Positions 14,898 through 22,483 of a DNA stretch of 42,377 bases are shown here, in pieces. The stretch lies in contig JAFGGP010000007.1 of NCBI GenBank assembly GCA_016930485.1, positions 1-42,377 of the forward strand, written 5' to 3'. This stretch comes from Candidatus Omnitrophota bacterium (GTDB lineage: Bacteria; Omnitrophota; Gorgyraeia; JAFGGP01). The notes beneath the pieces are model-generated. The model was not told the origin of the DNA, searched no databases, and was given only the letters and a program-made list of their open reading frames with translations. A program made the position numbers and the translations under genes. Position 1 is the first letter of the stretch, and each line of letters starts with the position of its first letter.

Positions 14898-15314
14898 ATG
14901 CGCATTACCAAACAGCTTTCGATCTTTCTTGAGAACCGCCTCAGCGGACTGGCGAAGATCTGCGCCGTCCTGTCGGAGGCGGAGATAAATATCACCGCCC
15001 TCACCATCCACGATACCGTTGACCATGCCATCGTGCGCCTTATCCCGGATAAACATATCAAGGCCCTGCTGCTTCTGGAGCAGGAAGGGATGCATATCGT
15101 CGAGCAGGATGTAGTGGTTATGGATCTGGATAATAAGCCGGGGGCGCTGGCAAGTGTGGTGGAGAAGCTGGCGCGGGCGGATATCAGTATCGATTATGCC
15201 TACTGCACTGCCTCGGAGCGGCAGTCGTTTGGTTGTATTGTGCTGAAAACCAGCAACATACATCAGGCGCTTGAGCTGCTCAGGCGGGATATACTCGGCG
15301 AGAATTTTAATTAG
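14898..15314 (+). CDS. Tandem ACT-domain protein
   Basis: This 138-residue protein consists of two ACT domains and nothing else. The first (about 1-68) begins ITKQLSIFLENRLSGLAKI and includes EINITALTIHDTVDHAIVRL. The second (about 70-135) begins DVVVMDLDNKPGALASVVEKLARADISIDYAY. Each shows the ligand-binding glycine after the first strand (LSGLA, PGALA). Stand-alone tandem ACT proteins bind amino acids and act as small regulators; the ligand is not known here. Related proteins often sit next to phenylacetate-CoA ligases, but none is present in this window. It has its own good promoter at 14842. Confidence 0.85.
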   Translation: MRITKQLSIFLENRLSGLAKICAVLSEAEINITALTIHDTVDHAIVRLIPDKHIKALLLLEQEGMHIVEQDVVVMDLDNKPGALASVVEKLARADISIDYAYCTASERQSFGCIVLKTSNIHQALELLRRDILGENFN

Positions 15315-15372
15315 CGGCATTCTTTACACGCACGTTACTTTCTCCCCAGCGTGTAGTGTGTTTTCCGACCCT

Positions 15373-16296
15373 ATGAAACACAGAGAAAGAACGGTTGATG
15401 CGTCTTTTGCCCCGGTGGAGAAAAACCGCGTCTGTCTAACGGGGTTTAGCTTAGTCGAGCTTGTGGTAGTGCTCGTCATCCTGAGCCTCCTTAGCTTTGT
15501 CGCCCTTCCCCGTTATGCCCGCCTTAAAGAAACCGCCCGGTTCGCCCTTACCAAACAAACGGTGACCGCGATCCGGAAGGGTATCGTGAGTTATCCGGCC
15601 ACCCCGAAGGCACTTGCCCGGGGGGAGGGATTTCCCAAAAGCCTCGATAGCGCGCCTCTTGGCGAGGCATCCGAGAGTGAAAGTTTTTTTACCGAGGTCC
15701 TTGGATATGACGGCGTCAAAGCCGGGTGGCAAAAGGTGCACCGCCGTCCCGACCGCTATAAACCGCTACTCGGATATCAGGAGGTCTATGAGTACAACCC
15801 GAACGACGGAACCTTCGTACTGGTAAGCAAGGCGGTAGGGGGTGACGAGGCGCCCCAGGAAACCTGGTCTGCCGCGGAGGCCTCGGGCGAAAGTCCGAAA
15901 TGGGAAATATACGGAACGACCCAGTATACCTCGTGGAGCAATCAGTACCTTGATTACGTCATCGACCTTTTAAGAAGCGGTAACTTTGAGATAGCGATTG
16001 CAGCAAAGAACAACGCTGCCGCTCCGGGACAGGGGTCGTTTCAGCCGCGGCAGGGATGGTCGTTGTCAAACGGATATACGCATTTTTTAGTGGATGTGTA
16101 CGTCGACGGCAAGAAGAAAACCCAGGTCAGGATTCCTGCCTCTGATGAGGAGTATAACACAGGGACAAGCGTACTGAGTGATGTTGCAAGCGGCGTGTAT
16201 CTTATCAGACTTGTCTGGAAAAACGATTCGTATCGCCCCTTCTTCCGGGAGGATGCCAATATTGAGGTGCGGGACCTGAGATTAAGCCAGCTCTAG
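15373..16296 (+). CDS. Type IV prepilin-like (pseudopilin) protein with a beta-sandwich C-terminus
   Basis: About 307 residues from ATG 15373. The prepilin peptidase site is clear: LTG|FSLVELVVVLVILSLLSFVALPRY, with Glu five residues after the cleavage and a hydrophobic helix. The C-terminal part (about 180-307) has alternating strands ending in DANIEVRDLRLSQL, resembling a jelly-roll or carbohydrate-binding module. The leader ahead of the cleavage site (SFAPVEKNRVCLTG) seems to be coded by a shortened copy of the palindromic element found at 9708 and 19598. The start is uncertain: ATG 15373 gives a long leader, GTG 15415 (MEKNRVCLTG) a more typical 10-residue leader; neither has a ribosome site. 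No pilus assembly genes are adjacent except the PilZ-PilT ATPase 5 kb on. Confidence 0.78.
   Translation: MKHRERTVDASFAPVEKNRVCLTGFSLVELVVVLVILSLLSFVALPRYARLKETARFALTKQTVTAIRKGIVSYPATPKALARGEGFPKSLDSAPLGEASESESFFTEVLGYDGVKAGWQKVHRRPDRYKPLLGYQEVYEYNPNDGTFVLVSKAVGGDEAPQETWSAAEASGESPKWEIYGTTQYTSWSNQYLDYVIDLLRSGNFEIAIAAKNNAAAPGQGSFQPRQGWSLSNGYTHFLVDVYVDGKKKTQVRIPASDEEYNTGTSVLSDVASGVYLIRLVWKNDSYRPFFREDANIEVRDLRLSQL
15406..15447 (+). repeat. Shortened palindromic coding element at the prepilin leader
   Basis: TTTGCCCCG...GAGAAAAACCGCG (15406-15430) resembles the left end of the full element, and GTCTAACGGGGTTT (15434-15447) matches its right end exactly. The middle of about 70 bases is missing. 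The reading frame is the same as in the full copies (CTA ACG GGG TTT coding LTGF), so the element's end supplies the LTG of the prepilin cleavage site. Confidence 0.6.
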
Positions 16297-16383
16297 CGGG
16301 TTATCAGATGTGCCCTCCCGCCCTTCTCCAGCCGGACGGGATCTCTCGTGACACACAGACCTGTTTGATGGAGGGACCAAGCG

Positions 16384-17430
16384 ATGAGGAAGACATTGCA
16401 GCGTATGCTTATGTTTGCCTTCTCGGCAGTGCTCCTTCTGGCATTGATCGAGCTGGTCCTGCGGTTTTACGACTTTCCGAGCGAGCTGGCGGCATATGAC
16501 AGGGTCTTTGTGGGGGGAACGGCGGTGTATCTGCCATCCCCGCATCAGGAGTATACCGAACGCTGGTTTCTATGCCAGAGACCCCATAAGGTCGTCACCA
16601 ATGCCCTGGGGTTACGGGACCGTACGGAGTATGCCTCTGGCGGGATCAAAATAGCGGTCTTAGGGGATGAGCCGACATTCGGGGCAGGGGTTTCGTTTGA
16701 AGAGACCTATGCGCACAATCTGGAGGAGGCGCTCAGGGGGTACCTGAACCGCAGCGATATCGAAGTGATCAATATGGGTATGCGCCTGGCGGGCATACGC
16801 GAGGAGAAGACCCTGCTTAAAGAACGGGGTCTCGCCCTGAGGCCGACGATGATTATCCTGCAGTTTTCCCCCAACGATGTCGGCGAGGCGAAGTTTGACG
16901 TCTTTTCATCCTTTTATAAGGAGGCATCGAATACAAAGGTGCCTCTTGCCTTACGGAAGACGGCGCTCTATGTGCAGTTTATTCGTACAAAGTTATCGCT
17001 TCTGTCGCTGATAAAAAGACAGGACAGGACGGCCTTAAAGGAACCGTTGGATGCCCCCGACAGTTTTTATGCCCCCCGGATGCCGCTATTCTGGCAGCAG
17101 GCATGGGACGTCTATTGTGCAGAGCTGGAGGAATTGGTAGATGAGTGCCGGGAGCGCGGGATAGTCCTGGGCATTCTGGTTCTTCCGGCAAGGACACAGG
17201 TTGCCGACCCGGCGAGGGAAGATATTCCGCAGAAGGCACTTTCCCGCTTCGCCCGAGCCCGCGGTGTCTATTTTCTGGATCCCCTCTCTTTTTTTAGAGA
17301 ACGGTTCTCGAAAGGGAAAAACGACTTCTATCCGGGCTCGGAGGTCCTGAACGCCGACGGTCAGTATGCCCTGTCCACATTTTTATTCGACCGTGTCTTG
17401 AATATTATCAGAGAAGAGAAACTGCAATGA
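16384..17430 (+). CDS. SGNH-hydrolase-fold membrane-anchored protein lacking catalytic residues
   Basis: This 348-residue protein has an N-terminal membrane anchor (about 8-28, MLMFAFSAVLLLALIELVL) and then an SGNH/GDSL-type domain. Block I reads LGDEPTFGAGV, where the catalytic serine of GDS is Glu. Block II (NMGMRLAGI) and block III (QFSPND) keep the conserved Gly and Asn. The C-terminal DxxH block reads YPGSEVLNADGQ, with neither Asp nor His in the usual places. It is therefore probably a non-hydrolytic member or has changed chemistry. A GGAGGGA ribosome site precedes ATG 16384. It is followed at once by a YfhO-like gene, a pairing typical of cell-surface glycan loci; a role in glycan acylation or binding is an inference. 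Confidence 0.75.
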   Translation: MRKTLQRMLMFAFSAVLLLALIELVLRFYDFPSELAAYDRVFVGGTAVYLPSPHQEYTERWFLCQRPHKVVTNALGLRDRTEYASGGIKIAVLGDEPTFGAGVSFEETYAHNLEEALRGYLNRSDIEVINMGMRLAGIREEKTLLKERGLALRPTMIILQFSPNDVGEAKFDVFSSFYKEASNTKVPLALRKTALYVQFIRTKLSLLSLIKRQDRTALKEPLDAPDSFYAPRMPLFWQQAWDVYCAELEELVDECRERGIVLGILVLPARTQVADPAREDIPQKALSRFARARGVYFLDPLSFFRERFSKGKNDFYPGSEVLNADGQYALSTFLFDRVLNIIREEKLQ

Positions 17431-17506
17431 GTATGCGCGGGCATTTTTCAGAAAGGCCAGATTTTCCGGCACAAGACACGGCCAACCGATAACACTACAC
17501 TATCTT

Positions 17507-20083
17507 TTGAATACGGATTATTTCTCCCCAGAAAACGGACCGAGGCCGCGCATTCGATGGCTTAAAGAATCGGGGTATCTGGTGCTCTTTCTGTGCATGA
17601 GCGCCGTTTTATTTTATCGGGTACTGATCCAGGATCAGATGGTTTTAGGCCTGAGATACTCGGATACGATGGAGCTCTTTTTTTATTTTCGCAGTTTCGG
17701 ATTCGGCTGTCTAAAACAGCGCATCCTTCCTCTGTGGAACCCCTATGTTTTTTCAGGCTATCCCTTTCTTGCGAATATGGGGTCGGCCCTTTTTTATCCC
17801 CTGAACGCCCTCTATTTCTTTTTGACGGTCCCGGCCGCCATGAACTGGTCCGTCGCGGTGCATATTACGCTGGCTGCCGTCGCGATGTACTCCTTTCTCA
17901 GGTACATCAAGCTCGCCCCCCTGGCGGCGCTGGGGGGCGGGTGTATCTTTGCCTTTAACGGGACCACCGCTGGGTGGCTCCTGGGCGGGTATCTGACCTG
18001 CGTCAACGGGTTTATCTGGATACCCCTCATCTTTCTCGGTGCCGAGATCGGCATTCGCGATCAGAAGGCTGGCGGCTGGATCGGGGCCGGCTTTGCCCTG
18101 GCCCTGCAGATTCTCGCAGGGTATCCCCAGTTTCCCTGGATCGTGACAGTCGGTATCGGCGTCTACACTATCCTGCGGATAACAATAACCATCCGGCCCG
18201 GCGCACGGTTGCGGCATCTCCGTAAGGCCGTTACCGGCCTCTTTATTATGTGCATTGTCGCCTCAGGCCTTTCCGCTGTCCAGCTTTTGCCGGGGATTGA
18301 ATGTGTCTTTCATTCTGCCCGCGGCGGGATCCGGTTAAAAGAATTTTCACTTATGTATGCCTATCCTCTTGAAAACATGGTCAGTTGGTTTATCCCGCAT
18401 TTTTTCGGTGATGCCTGGAATAAACTGCCATATTGGGGGCGCTGGTTCTTCTGGGAGGCCTTGCCGTTTATCGGGATTACCTCTCTGTGCCTGATAGGGC
18501 TGGGTCGGATGCTGCACCGCCGGCGCCGGGAAACCCTTCTCTTTCTCTGTATGACCGTGATTTTTCTGTTACTCTCTTTTGGCGACCAGATTCCCGTTTT
18601 CCGATGGCTCTACTACGCGATTCCGTTCGCCGGTCTTTTCAGAGGTCCGGGCAGGTTTCTTGTTATAGTCAATTTTGCGGGCGCGTGCCTTGCGGGTTTC
18701 GGCCTCGATGCGCTCATTCGTTATACGGACGACAGTATCCAGGAGGAACGGTTCAGGCGATTTACGTGGGTCCTTGCGATGTTTGCCGCTGCCTGCGCCT
18801 TGTTTTTCTTTCTGTACCTTGGGCCCGCCCGTCTGGCCTCTTCGTGGATTCACTATGTAGCCGGTGCACTGAAGGAGCCCCATCATTTTCTGAGGATGCC
18901 GCCGGAAAGCATGCCGGCATTTCTCGAACAGTCTTTTCTGGTGATGCGTTCTGGTTTTCGGCGGATGCTTTTCTGGCTTACCGCAACGACAGGCGTCCTT
19001 TTCTGTTTTGGCATAAAACCGCTGCGCCATGCCGTCCCGGTTGTATTGTGCCTGCTTGTTATGCTTGAGTTGGGGGTGTTTTTTTACGGGGGTATGGCCG
19101 CATGGAATATAAAGGATATCGAGTGGCCTGAGGAACTCGTGGCATTTTTGAGGAAAGAAACAAAAGGGGGGTACCGCATCAGTTTTTATCCGCACGGCGG
19201 AAGAGGAGGGCTTAACCGGAATATCCTCTACCGGCTTTCCGCCGCCAGCGGATTCGATAGTAATATCCTGAGGCGTTATAATCGGGTTATTGCCCGGAGT
19301 CAGGCATTGCCCGAGAAAGACCGGACGTACTTTACCATGGGACTGTGCCGTTACGGGCGGCTTTTGGACCTTCTGGCGCTGAAGAGCATGGTCTTTTATG
19401 ACGAAGAGGTAACAGGAGAGGGCATTGACAGGACCCCGGTTTTTACAACGGGCGAGTTTGCCGTGTATCGCAATGAGAATGCATTGCCGAGGGTATCGCT
19501 GGCCACCGACGCACTGGTGATGGATTCCGAGGATATCCTGAACTCTCTCACCGACCAGATCGAAGCAAAAACACACAAGGTGCTGTTAGAGACCGCCTTT
19601 ACCCCGCCAGACCCAGAAAACCCCGCTTTTCAAAACGTGGATGAACGCACTGTTCGATCGGAACAAAAAAGAAGACCCCCGCCTTTAGACCGGGGTCTAA
19701 CGGGGTTTGCTGCCGCCGGGACCTCGCACCATGGAGCAGAACCAGATGATAATACGTTAGTTACGGTACTTTCATTTAGCGAGGAGGATCCTAACAGAGT
19801 GGATATGGATCTCGATGTCCGAAGAGAGGGTTTTTTGGTGTTTCGCGATATGTATTATCCAGGCTGGAAGGCCACTGTCGACGGCGCGCCCGTTGAAGTT
19901 CGCCGGGCGGATTATCTCTTTCGAACAATCAGAGTCCCGGCGGGAAGACACAGGGTCATTTTTTTCTACGCACCTCTCTCGGTCAGGATAGGGATGGCTT
20001 TTTCTCTTGGTTCACTCATCTGTCTTTGTCTGTACTGGCTCCGGCTCAGGAGGCATCCTTCTGGAGGAGGACAGATGCTATAG
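17507..20083 (+). CDS. YfhO-like polytopic membrane protein with an in-frame palindromic insert
   Basis: About 858 residues. After a short N-terminus there are some 12-13 hydrophobic segments (the first at about residues 26-45, a final one at about 828-848) and large periplasmic loops, ending in the YfhO signature PGWKATVDGAPV...YLFRTIRVPAGRHRVIFFY (about residues 785-820). YfhO proteins are GT-C-like enzymes needed for adding sugars to cell-wall polymers from lipid-linked donors. Residues 698-735 are coded by the palindromic repeat at 19598-19710; they lie in the loop after VLLETA, before the beta-rich TLVTVLSF domain. No ATG is available upstream; TTG 17507 is the only usual start and has no ribosome site, so the N-terminus is uncertain. 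Confidence 0.82.
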   Translation: MNTDYFSPENGPRPRIRWLKESGYLVLFLCMSAVLFYRVLIQDQMVLGLRYSDTMELFFYFRSFGFGCLKQRILPLWNPYVFSGYPFLANMGSALFYPLNALYFFLTVPAAMNWSVAVHITLAAVAMYSFLRYIKLAPLAALGGGCIFAFNGTTAGWLLGGYLTCVNGFIWIPLIFLGAEIGIRDQKAGGWIGAGFALALQILAGYPQFPWIVTVGIGVYTILRITITIRPGARLRHLRKAVTGLFIMCIVASGLSAVQLLPGIECVFHSARGGIRLKEFSLMYAYPLENMVSWFIPHFFGDAWNKLPYWGRWFFWEALPFIGITSLCLIGLGRMLHRRRRETLLFLCMTVIFLLLSFGDQIPVFRWLYYAIPFAGLFRGPGRFLVIVNFAGACLAGFGLDALIRYTDDSIQEERFRRFTWVLAMFAAACALFFFLYLGPARLASSWIHYVAGALKEPHHFLRMPPESMPAFLEQSFLVMRSGFRRMLFWLTATTGVLFCFGIKPLRHAVPVVLCLLVMLELGVFFYGGMAAWNIKDIEWPEELVAFLRKETKGGYRISFYPHGGRGGLNRNILYRLSAASGFDSNILRRYNRVIARSQALPEKDRTYFTMGLCRYGRLLDLLALKSMVFYDEEVTGEGIDRTPVFTTGEFAVYRNENALPRVSLATDALVMDSEDILNSLTDQIEAKTHKVLLETAFTPPDPENPAFQNVDERTVRSEQKRRPPPLDRGLTGFAAAGTSHHGAEPDDNTLVTVLSFSEEDPNRVDMDLDVRREGFLVFRDMYYPGWKATVDGAPVEVRRADYLFRTIRVPAGRHRVIFFYAPLSVRIGMAFSLGSLICLCLYWLRLRRHPSGGGQML
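19598..19710 (+). mobile_element. In-frame palindromic coding element, copy 2
   Basis: This 113-bp block aligns with 9708-9820 without gaps at about 92 of 113 positions. Its outer arms are ACCCCGCCAGAC (19601-19612) and GTCTAACGGGGT (19695-19706), 10 of 12 paired. It also keeps an inner hairpin AGACCCC (19673-19679) / GGGGTCT (19692-19698) that copy 1 has lost. Codon phase equals copy 1 (TTT at 19598 starts a codon). The encoded 38 residues match copy 1 at 23 positions, including DPENPAFQN and LTGFA. Confidence 0.8.
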
Positions 20084-20099
20084 GTGTACTATTCCGCAC

Positions 20100-20129
20100 T
20101 TGACCCTGTTTACGGAGGGGGCGTATAAT
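20100..20129 (+). promoter_or_regulatory. Promoter upstream of the PilZ-PilT leader
   Basis: TTGACC (20100-20105) and TATAAT (20124-20129) are 18 bases apart. The whole block, including a GGGGG run in the spacer and TATAATATA, resembles the promoter at 39444-39473. Transcription should start near 20136. Confidence 0.7.
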
Positions 20130-20137
20130 ATACACTA

Positions 20138-20179
20138 ATGAAAAAGGATCTGATGGAAGAAGACAGAAGCACCTCATAA
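20138..20179 (+). CDS. Leaderless 13-codon ORF (possible leader peptide)
   Basis: ATG 20138 lies about 8 bases after the -10 element, so the mRNA would begin at or within two bases of the start codon. The ORF encodes MKKDLMEEDRSTS and stops with TAA eight bases before a terminator hairpin. The arrangement of short ORF, terminator, then gene is that of an attenuator. The peptide has no run of a single amino acid that would name a sensed substrate. It may also be a chance ORF within a small RNA. Confidence 0.35.
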   Translation: MKKDLMEEDRSTS

Positions 20180-20186
20180 CAAAGAA

Positions 20187-20211
20187 CGGGGACAGATGTC
20201 CCCGATTTTTT
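20187..20211 (+). terminator. Intrinsic terminator / attenuator
   Basis: CGGGGAC (20187-20193) pairs with GTCCCCG (20198-20204) around AGAT, followed by ATTTTTT. It would end a transcript of about 75 bases from the promoter at 20100, well before the PilZ-PilT gene. It could therefore be an attenuator, or the end of a small RNA. Confidence 0.75.
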
Positions 20212-20367
20212 ATCCACCTTCGCGAGATATCCATGGGTGTACGCGTGGATAAATGCGAAGAAATGGTCAGATGCAGTGACATTTGTAAGCTTCGGTGGAT
20301 GTTGCGGTATGGGGCATTTAAGCACCGAAGCCGAGATGTGAAAAAGGTACCACGGGCTTGCTCGTGG
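20211..20367 (+). promoter_or_regulatory. Leader region with mutually exclusive hairpins
   Basis: Between the terminator and the PilZ-PilT start, three pairings compete: TATCCAC (20211-20217) with GTGGATA (20245-20251); ATCCACC (20212-20218) with GGTGGAT (20294-20300); and GCTTCGGTG (20289-20297) with CACCGAAGC (20323-20331). A further small hairpin CCACG/CGTGG lies at 20350-20367. It does not match a c-di-GMP riboswitch (GEMM) that I know. No gene is supported in 20212-20393. Confidence 0.4.
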
Positions 20368-20393
20368 GACTCCATTTTGAAGAAAGAAAAGAC

Positions 20394-21758
20394 ATGACGG
20401 GCCACGAGAAAAGGGCGCATCCGCGGTTTAAATTCAGGACGTCTATTCAGTATCAGAAGCTACTTGCGGACGGGGGGCTCAGCCTTCCGGTTACGGCGCC
20501 TGCCCGCGATCTGAGCGCAACGGGCATAGCCTTTTACGCGGCCGAGCGCATGGAGGTGCAGTCCCACCTGAAGGTCATCTTTACACTGGAAGAAGAAACG
20601 ATCACCTTTATGGGGCGGGTTGTCAGAATGGAAATTAACGAAGAGGGGGCCTTTGGTTTTATGATCGGCGTTGAGATAGAAGGGATCGATGATCTCAGCA
20701 GAAAGCGACTGACCCAGTTCCTCGATTTTATTGATATCTATAGCGTATTGAAGGGGATTGATCTGAAAGGCGTCGTTGATATCCATTTTGTCGTGGGCTA
20801 TCCCCCTATTGTAAAACGGGTGGGCAAGCTGGCGATCGTGCAGGGAGAGAGGTCGTTTACCGAAGGGGCCCTGCGGGGCCTTTTATTGAATCTTCTTGAC
20901 GACGAACGGCATAAGAAATTTTTAAAGGAAAAGGAGGTCAACTTTATTTTCTTTTATCAGGAAGGGCTGCGCTTTCGGGTCAACCTGCATGTGCAGCAGG
21001 GTAAGACCGAAGGCGTTTTCCGCTTGATACCCGCTACCATACATCAACCGAGCGAATTGGGCCTGCCCCCTGTTGTGGAGGCGCTCTTAGAAAATAAAAA
21101 GGGGTTGATCCTGGTTGCCGGGCGGACCGGGTCAGGCAAGACAACAACGCTTTCATCCATGGTTGAGTTCCTCAACAATCGACGGCCGGGCATTATTATT
21201 TGCATCGAGTCGCCGATCGAGTATATCCATACCAATCAAAAGTGCATTATCAAGCAGCGGGAGGTCGGGAAGGATACGCTCTCATTTTCGAGCGCCGCCA
21301 AAAATGCCCTCAGACAGAGCCCGGATGTCATGGTTATCGGGGAAATTCTGGATGTGGAGACAATGGAGGTAGCGATATCGGCCGCAGAAACAGGCATTTT
21401 AGTACTGACAACAATTCACGCCCCGGACTCATCCCAGGCCCTGGACCGGGTCATATCTTTTTTCCCGCCCGAGCTGCATAAGCACATGCAGACACGGCTT
21501 TCCCTTGTGTTAAGGGGGGTTATCACGCAGGCGCTCCTGCCGCGTCTTGATGGCAAGGGTCTGGTCGTTGCCTCGGAGATCCTGGTGATAAATAACGCCA
21601 TGAAGCGTATCGTTCGGGATGCCGACTGGAAACAGATTCCGTCGGTTATTCAGACAGGGGGCGATGCCGGGATGCAGTCGATGCACAACTCCCTGGAGAC
21701 CCACTATCTGAAGGGGGTTATCAGCGGAGAATACCTGAAGGAATACGAGTTTATGTAG
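20394..21758 (+). CDS. PilZ domain fused to a PilT-type retraction ATPase
   Basis: This 454-residue protein from ATG 20394 has two parts. Residues 1-110 form a PilZ domain with both c-di-GMP motifs intact: RAHPR (RxxxR, near residue 6) and DLSATG (DxSxxG, near residue 40). Residues about 120-454 form a PilT/secretion-type ATPase: Walker A VAGRTGSGKTTT, the acidic box IESPIEY, the Walker B-like VMVIGEILDVETM, and the His box TTIHAPDSSQALDRVISFFP. PilT retracts type IV pili as a hexamer at the inner membrane; the PilZ domain suggests direct c-di-GMP control. A TTG at 20358 lies upstream in the leader hairpin and is less likely than the ATG, which starts exactly at the PilZ motif. Two small membrane proteins follow. 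Confidence 0.87.
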   Translation: MTGHEKRAHPRFKFRTSIQYQKLLADGGLSLPVTAPARDLSATGIAFYAAERMEVQSHLKVIFTLEEETITFMGRVVRMEINEEGAFGFMIGVEIEGIDDLSRKRLTQFLDFIDIYSVLKGIDLKGVVDIHFVVGYPPIVKRVGKLAIVQGERSFTEGALRGLLLNLLDDERHKKFLKEKEVNFIFFYQEGLRFRVNLHVQQGKTEGVFRLIPATIHQPSELGLPPVVEALLENKKGLILVAGRTGSGKTTTLSSMVEFLNNRRPGIIICIESPIEYIHTNQKCIIKQREVGKDTLSFSSAAKNALRQSPDVMVIGEILDVETMEVAISAAETGILVLTTIHAPDSSQALDRVISFFPPELHKHMQTRLSLVLRGVITQALLPRLDGKGLVVASEILVINNAMKRIVRDADWKQIPSVIQTGGDAGMQSMHNSLETHYLKGVISGEYLKEYEFM

Positions 21759-21782
21759 GATGTTCAGCAAGGAGGGGGCGGG

Positions 21783-21968
21783 GTGGAGTTCAAAATACGG
21801 CACATGAAAATACGGATCTGGGCGGTTGTCGCCGATCTCTTACTTCTTTCGGCACTCATCGGAGCGCTTTTCCCCGGCGGCGAAATACCCTTTTTGCTTT
21901 TGATATTTTGTGCCTATCTCTATCTTTTAATCCGCATTATTACCTTGAGACGGTTTAGCACAAAATAA
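21783..21968 (+). CDS. Small two-helix membrane protein, paralogue 1
   Basis: A 61-residue protein from GTG 21783 with a very strong AAGGAGGGGG site about 5 bases upstream; the internal ATG 21804 is less well placed. Two hydrophobic helices (IWAVVADLLLLSALIGALF and PFLLLIFCAYLYLLIRI) are joined by a short PGGEI turn, and the C-terminus is basic. It aligns along its length with the next gene (ADxLxxSALxGAL...G...P.L...YL..R), so the two arose by duplication. They follow the PilZ-PilT ATPase by 24 bases and may be membrane partners of that ATPase. No family was recognised. Confidence 0.72.
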   Translation: MEFKIRHMKIRIWAVVADLLLLSALIGALFPGGEIPFLLLIFCAYLYLLIRIITLRRFSTK

Positions 21969-22000
21969 CACCTATACCTTTATGTACGAAGGAGGAACGT

Positions 22001-22201
22001 ATGGACAGTAAGACAAAAAAACAGGTCGCTCGGGCGACGCTTATTATCGCAGACATTCTGATGATCTCGGCACTTCTCGGTGCCCTGATGCTCAGCGGTG
22101 ATCTGCCGTTATTGACGTTTGTCGTCTTTTTGTATCTAGCGACGCGTCTTGTCATCTTTCGCACATTGCGCCTTAAGGGGTTTTTCCCGTACCAGATGTA
22201 G
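22001..22201 (+). CDS. Small two-helix membrane protein, paralogue 2
   Basis: A 66-residue protein starting at ATG 22001 behind AAGGAGG. It has a hydrophilic start (MDSKTKKQVARA), two helices (TLIIADILMISALLGALML and LLTFVVFLYLATRLVIF) separated by SGDLP, and a basic tail. It is a diverged copy of the protein at 21783. Spacing to the copy is 32 bases, so both belong to the PilZ-PilT transcription unit. The following 282-base spacer is pyrimidine-rich, with T-runs but no clean terminator hairpin. Confidence 0.72.
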   Translation: MDSKTKKQVARATLIIADILMISALLGALMLSGDLPLLTFVVFLYLATRLVIFRTLRLKGFFPYQM

Positions 22202-22445
22202 TCTGTTGGCAGGGGCCTGCAGCCGATCAACCTGTTTCAGGGTTAATTTACCCGCTTTTTCTACCTATTTTTCTGTTTCATGTCCTCTTTTTTTAACATA
22301 CCTCTCCATATGTTGTAATATTTTATCAACCACTCCTGTCCCTCTTTTTTTCAGGAAGAATCATAACCTCTTTCCATTTCAAATATTGCAGTAAATCAGG
22401 CCTTTTGGCACCAATCCTGCTTATTTAGAGACGAAACAATCCAAC

Positions 22446-22463
22446 TTTACACGCTTTTACACG
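22446..22463 (+). promoter_or_regulatory. Direct repeat TTTACACG x2 upstream of the HTH/HD-GYP gene
   Basis: TTTACACG occurs at 22446-22453 and again at 22456-22463, exactly 10 bases apart (one helix turn), 20 bases before the start of a BldC-like HTH protein. BldC-family proteins bind DNA head to tail on direct repeats, so this could be an autoregulatory site. No strong promoter hexamers are visible around it. Confidence 0.35.
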
Positions 22464-22483
22464 GTTTCCCCCTCACAAACAAT

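Noticed and set aside
17427-17492. A 21-codon ORF overlapping the SGNH stop codon (ATGA) ahead of the YfhO-like gene
   Set aside because: It is in another frame than the YfhO-like gene and has no recognisable features. It could be the true N-terminus of that gene after a frameshift, but nothing in the sequence proves it.
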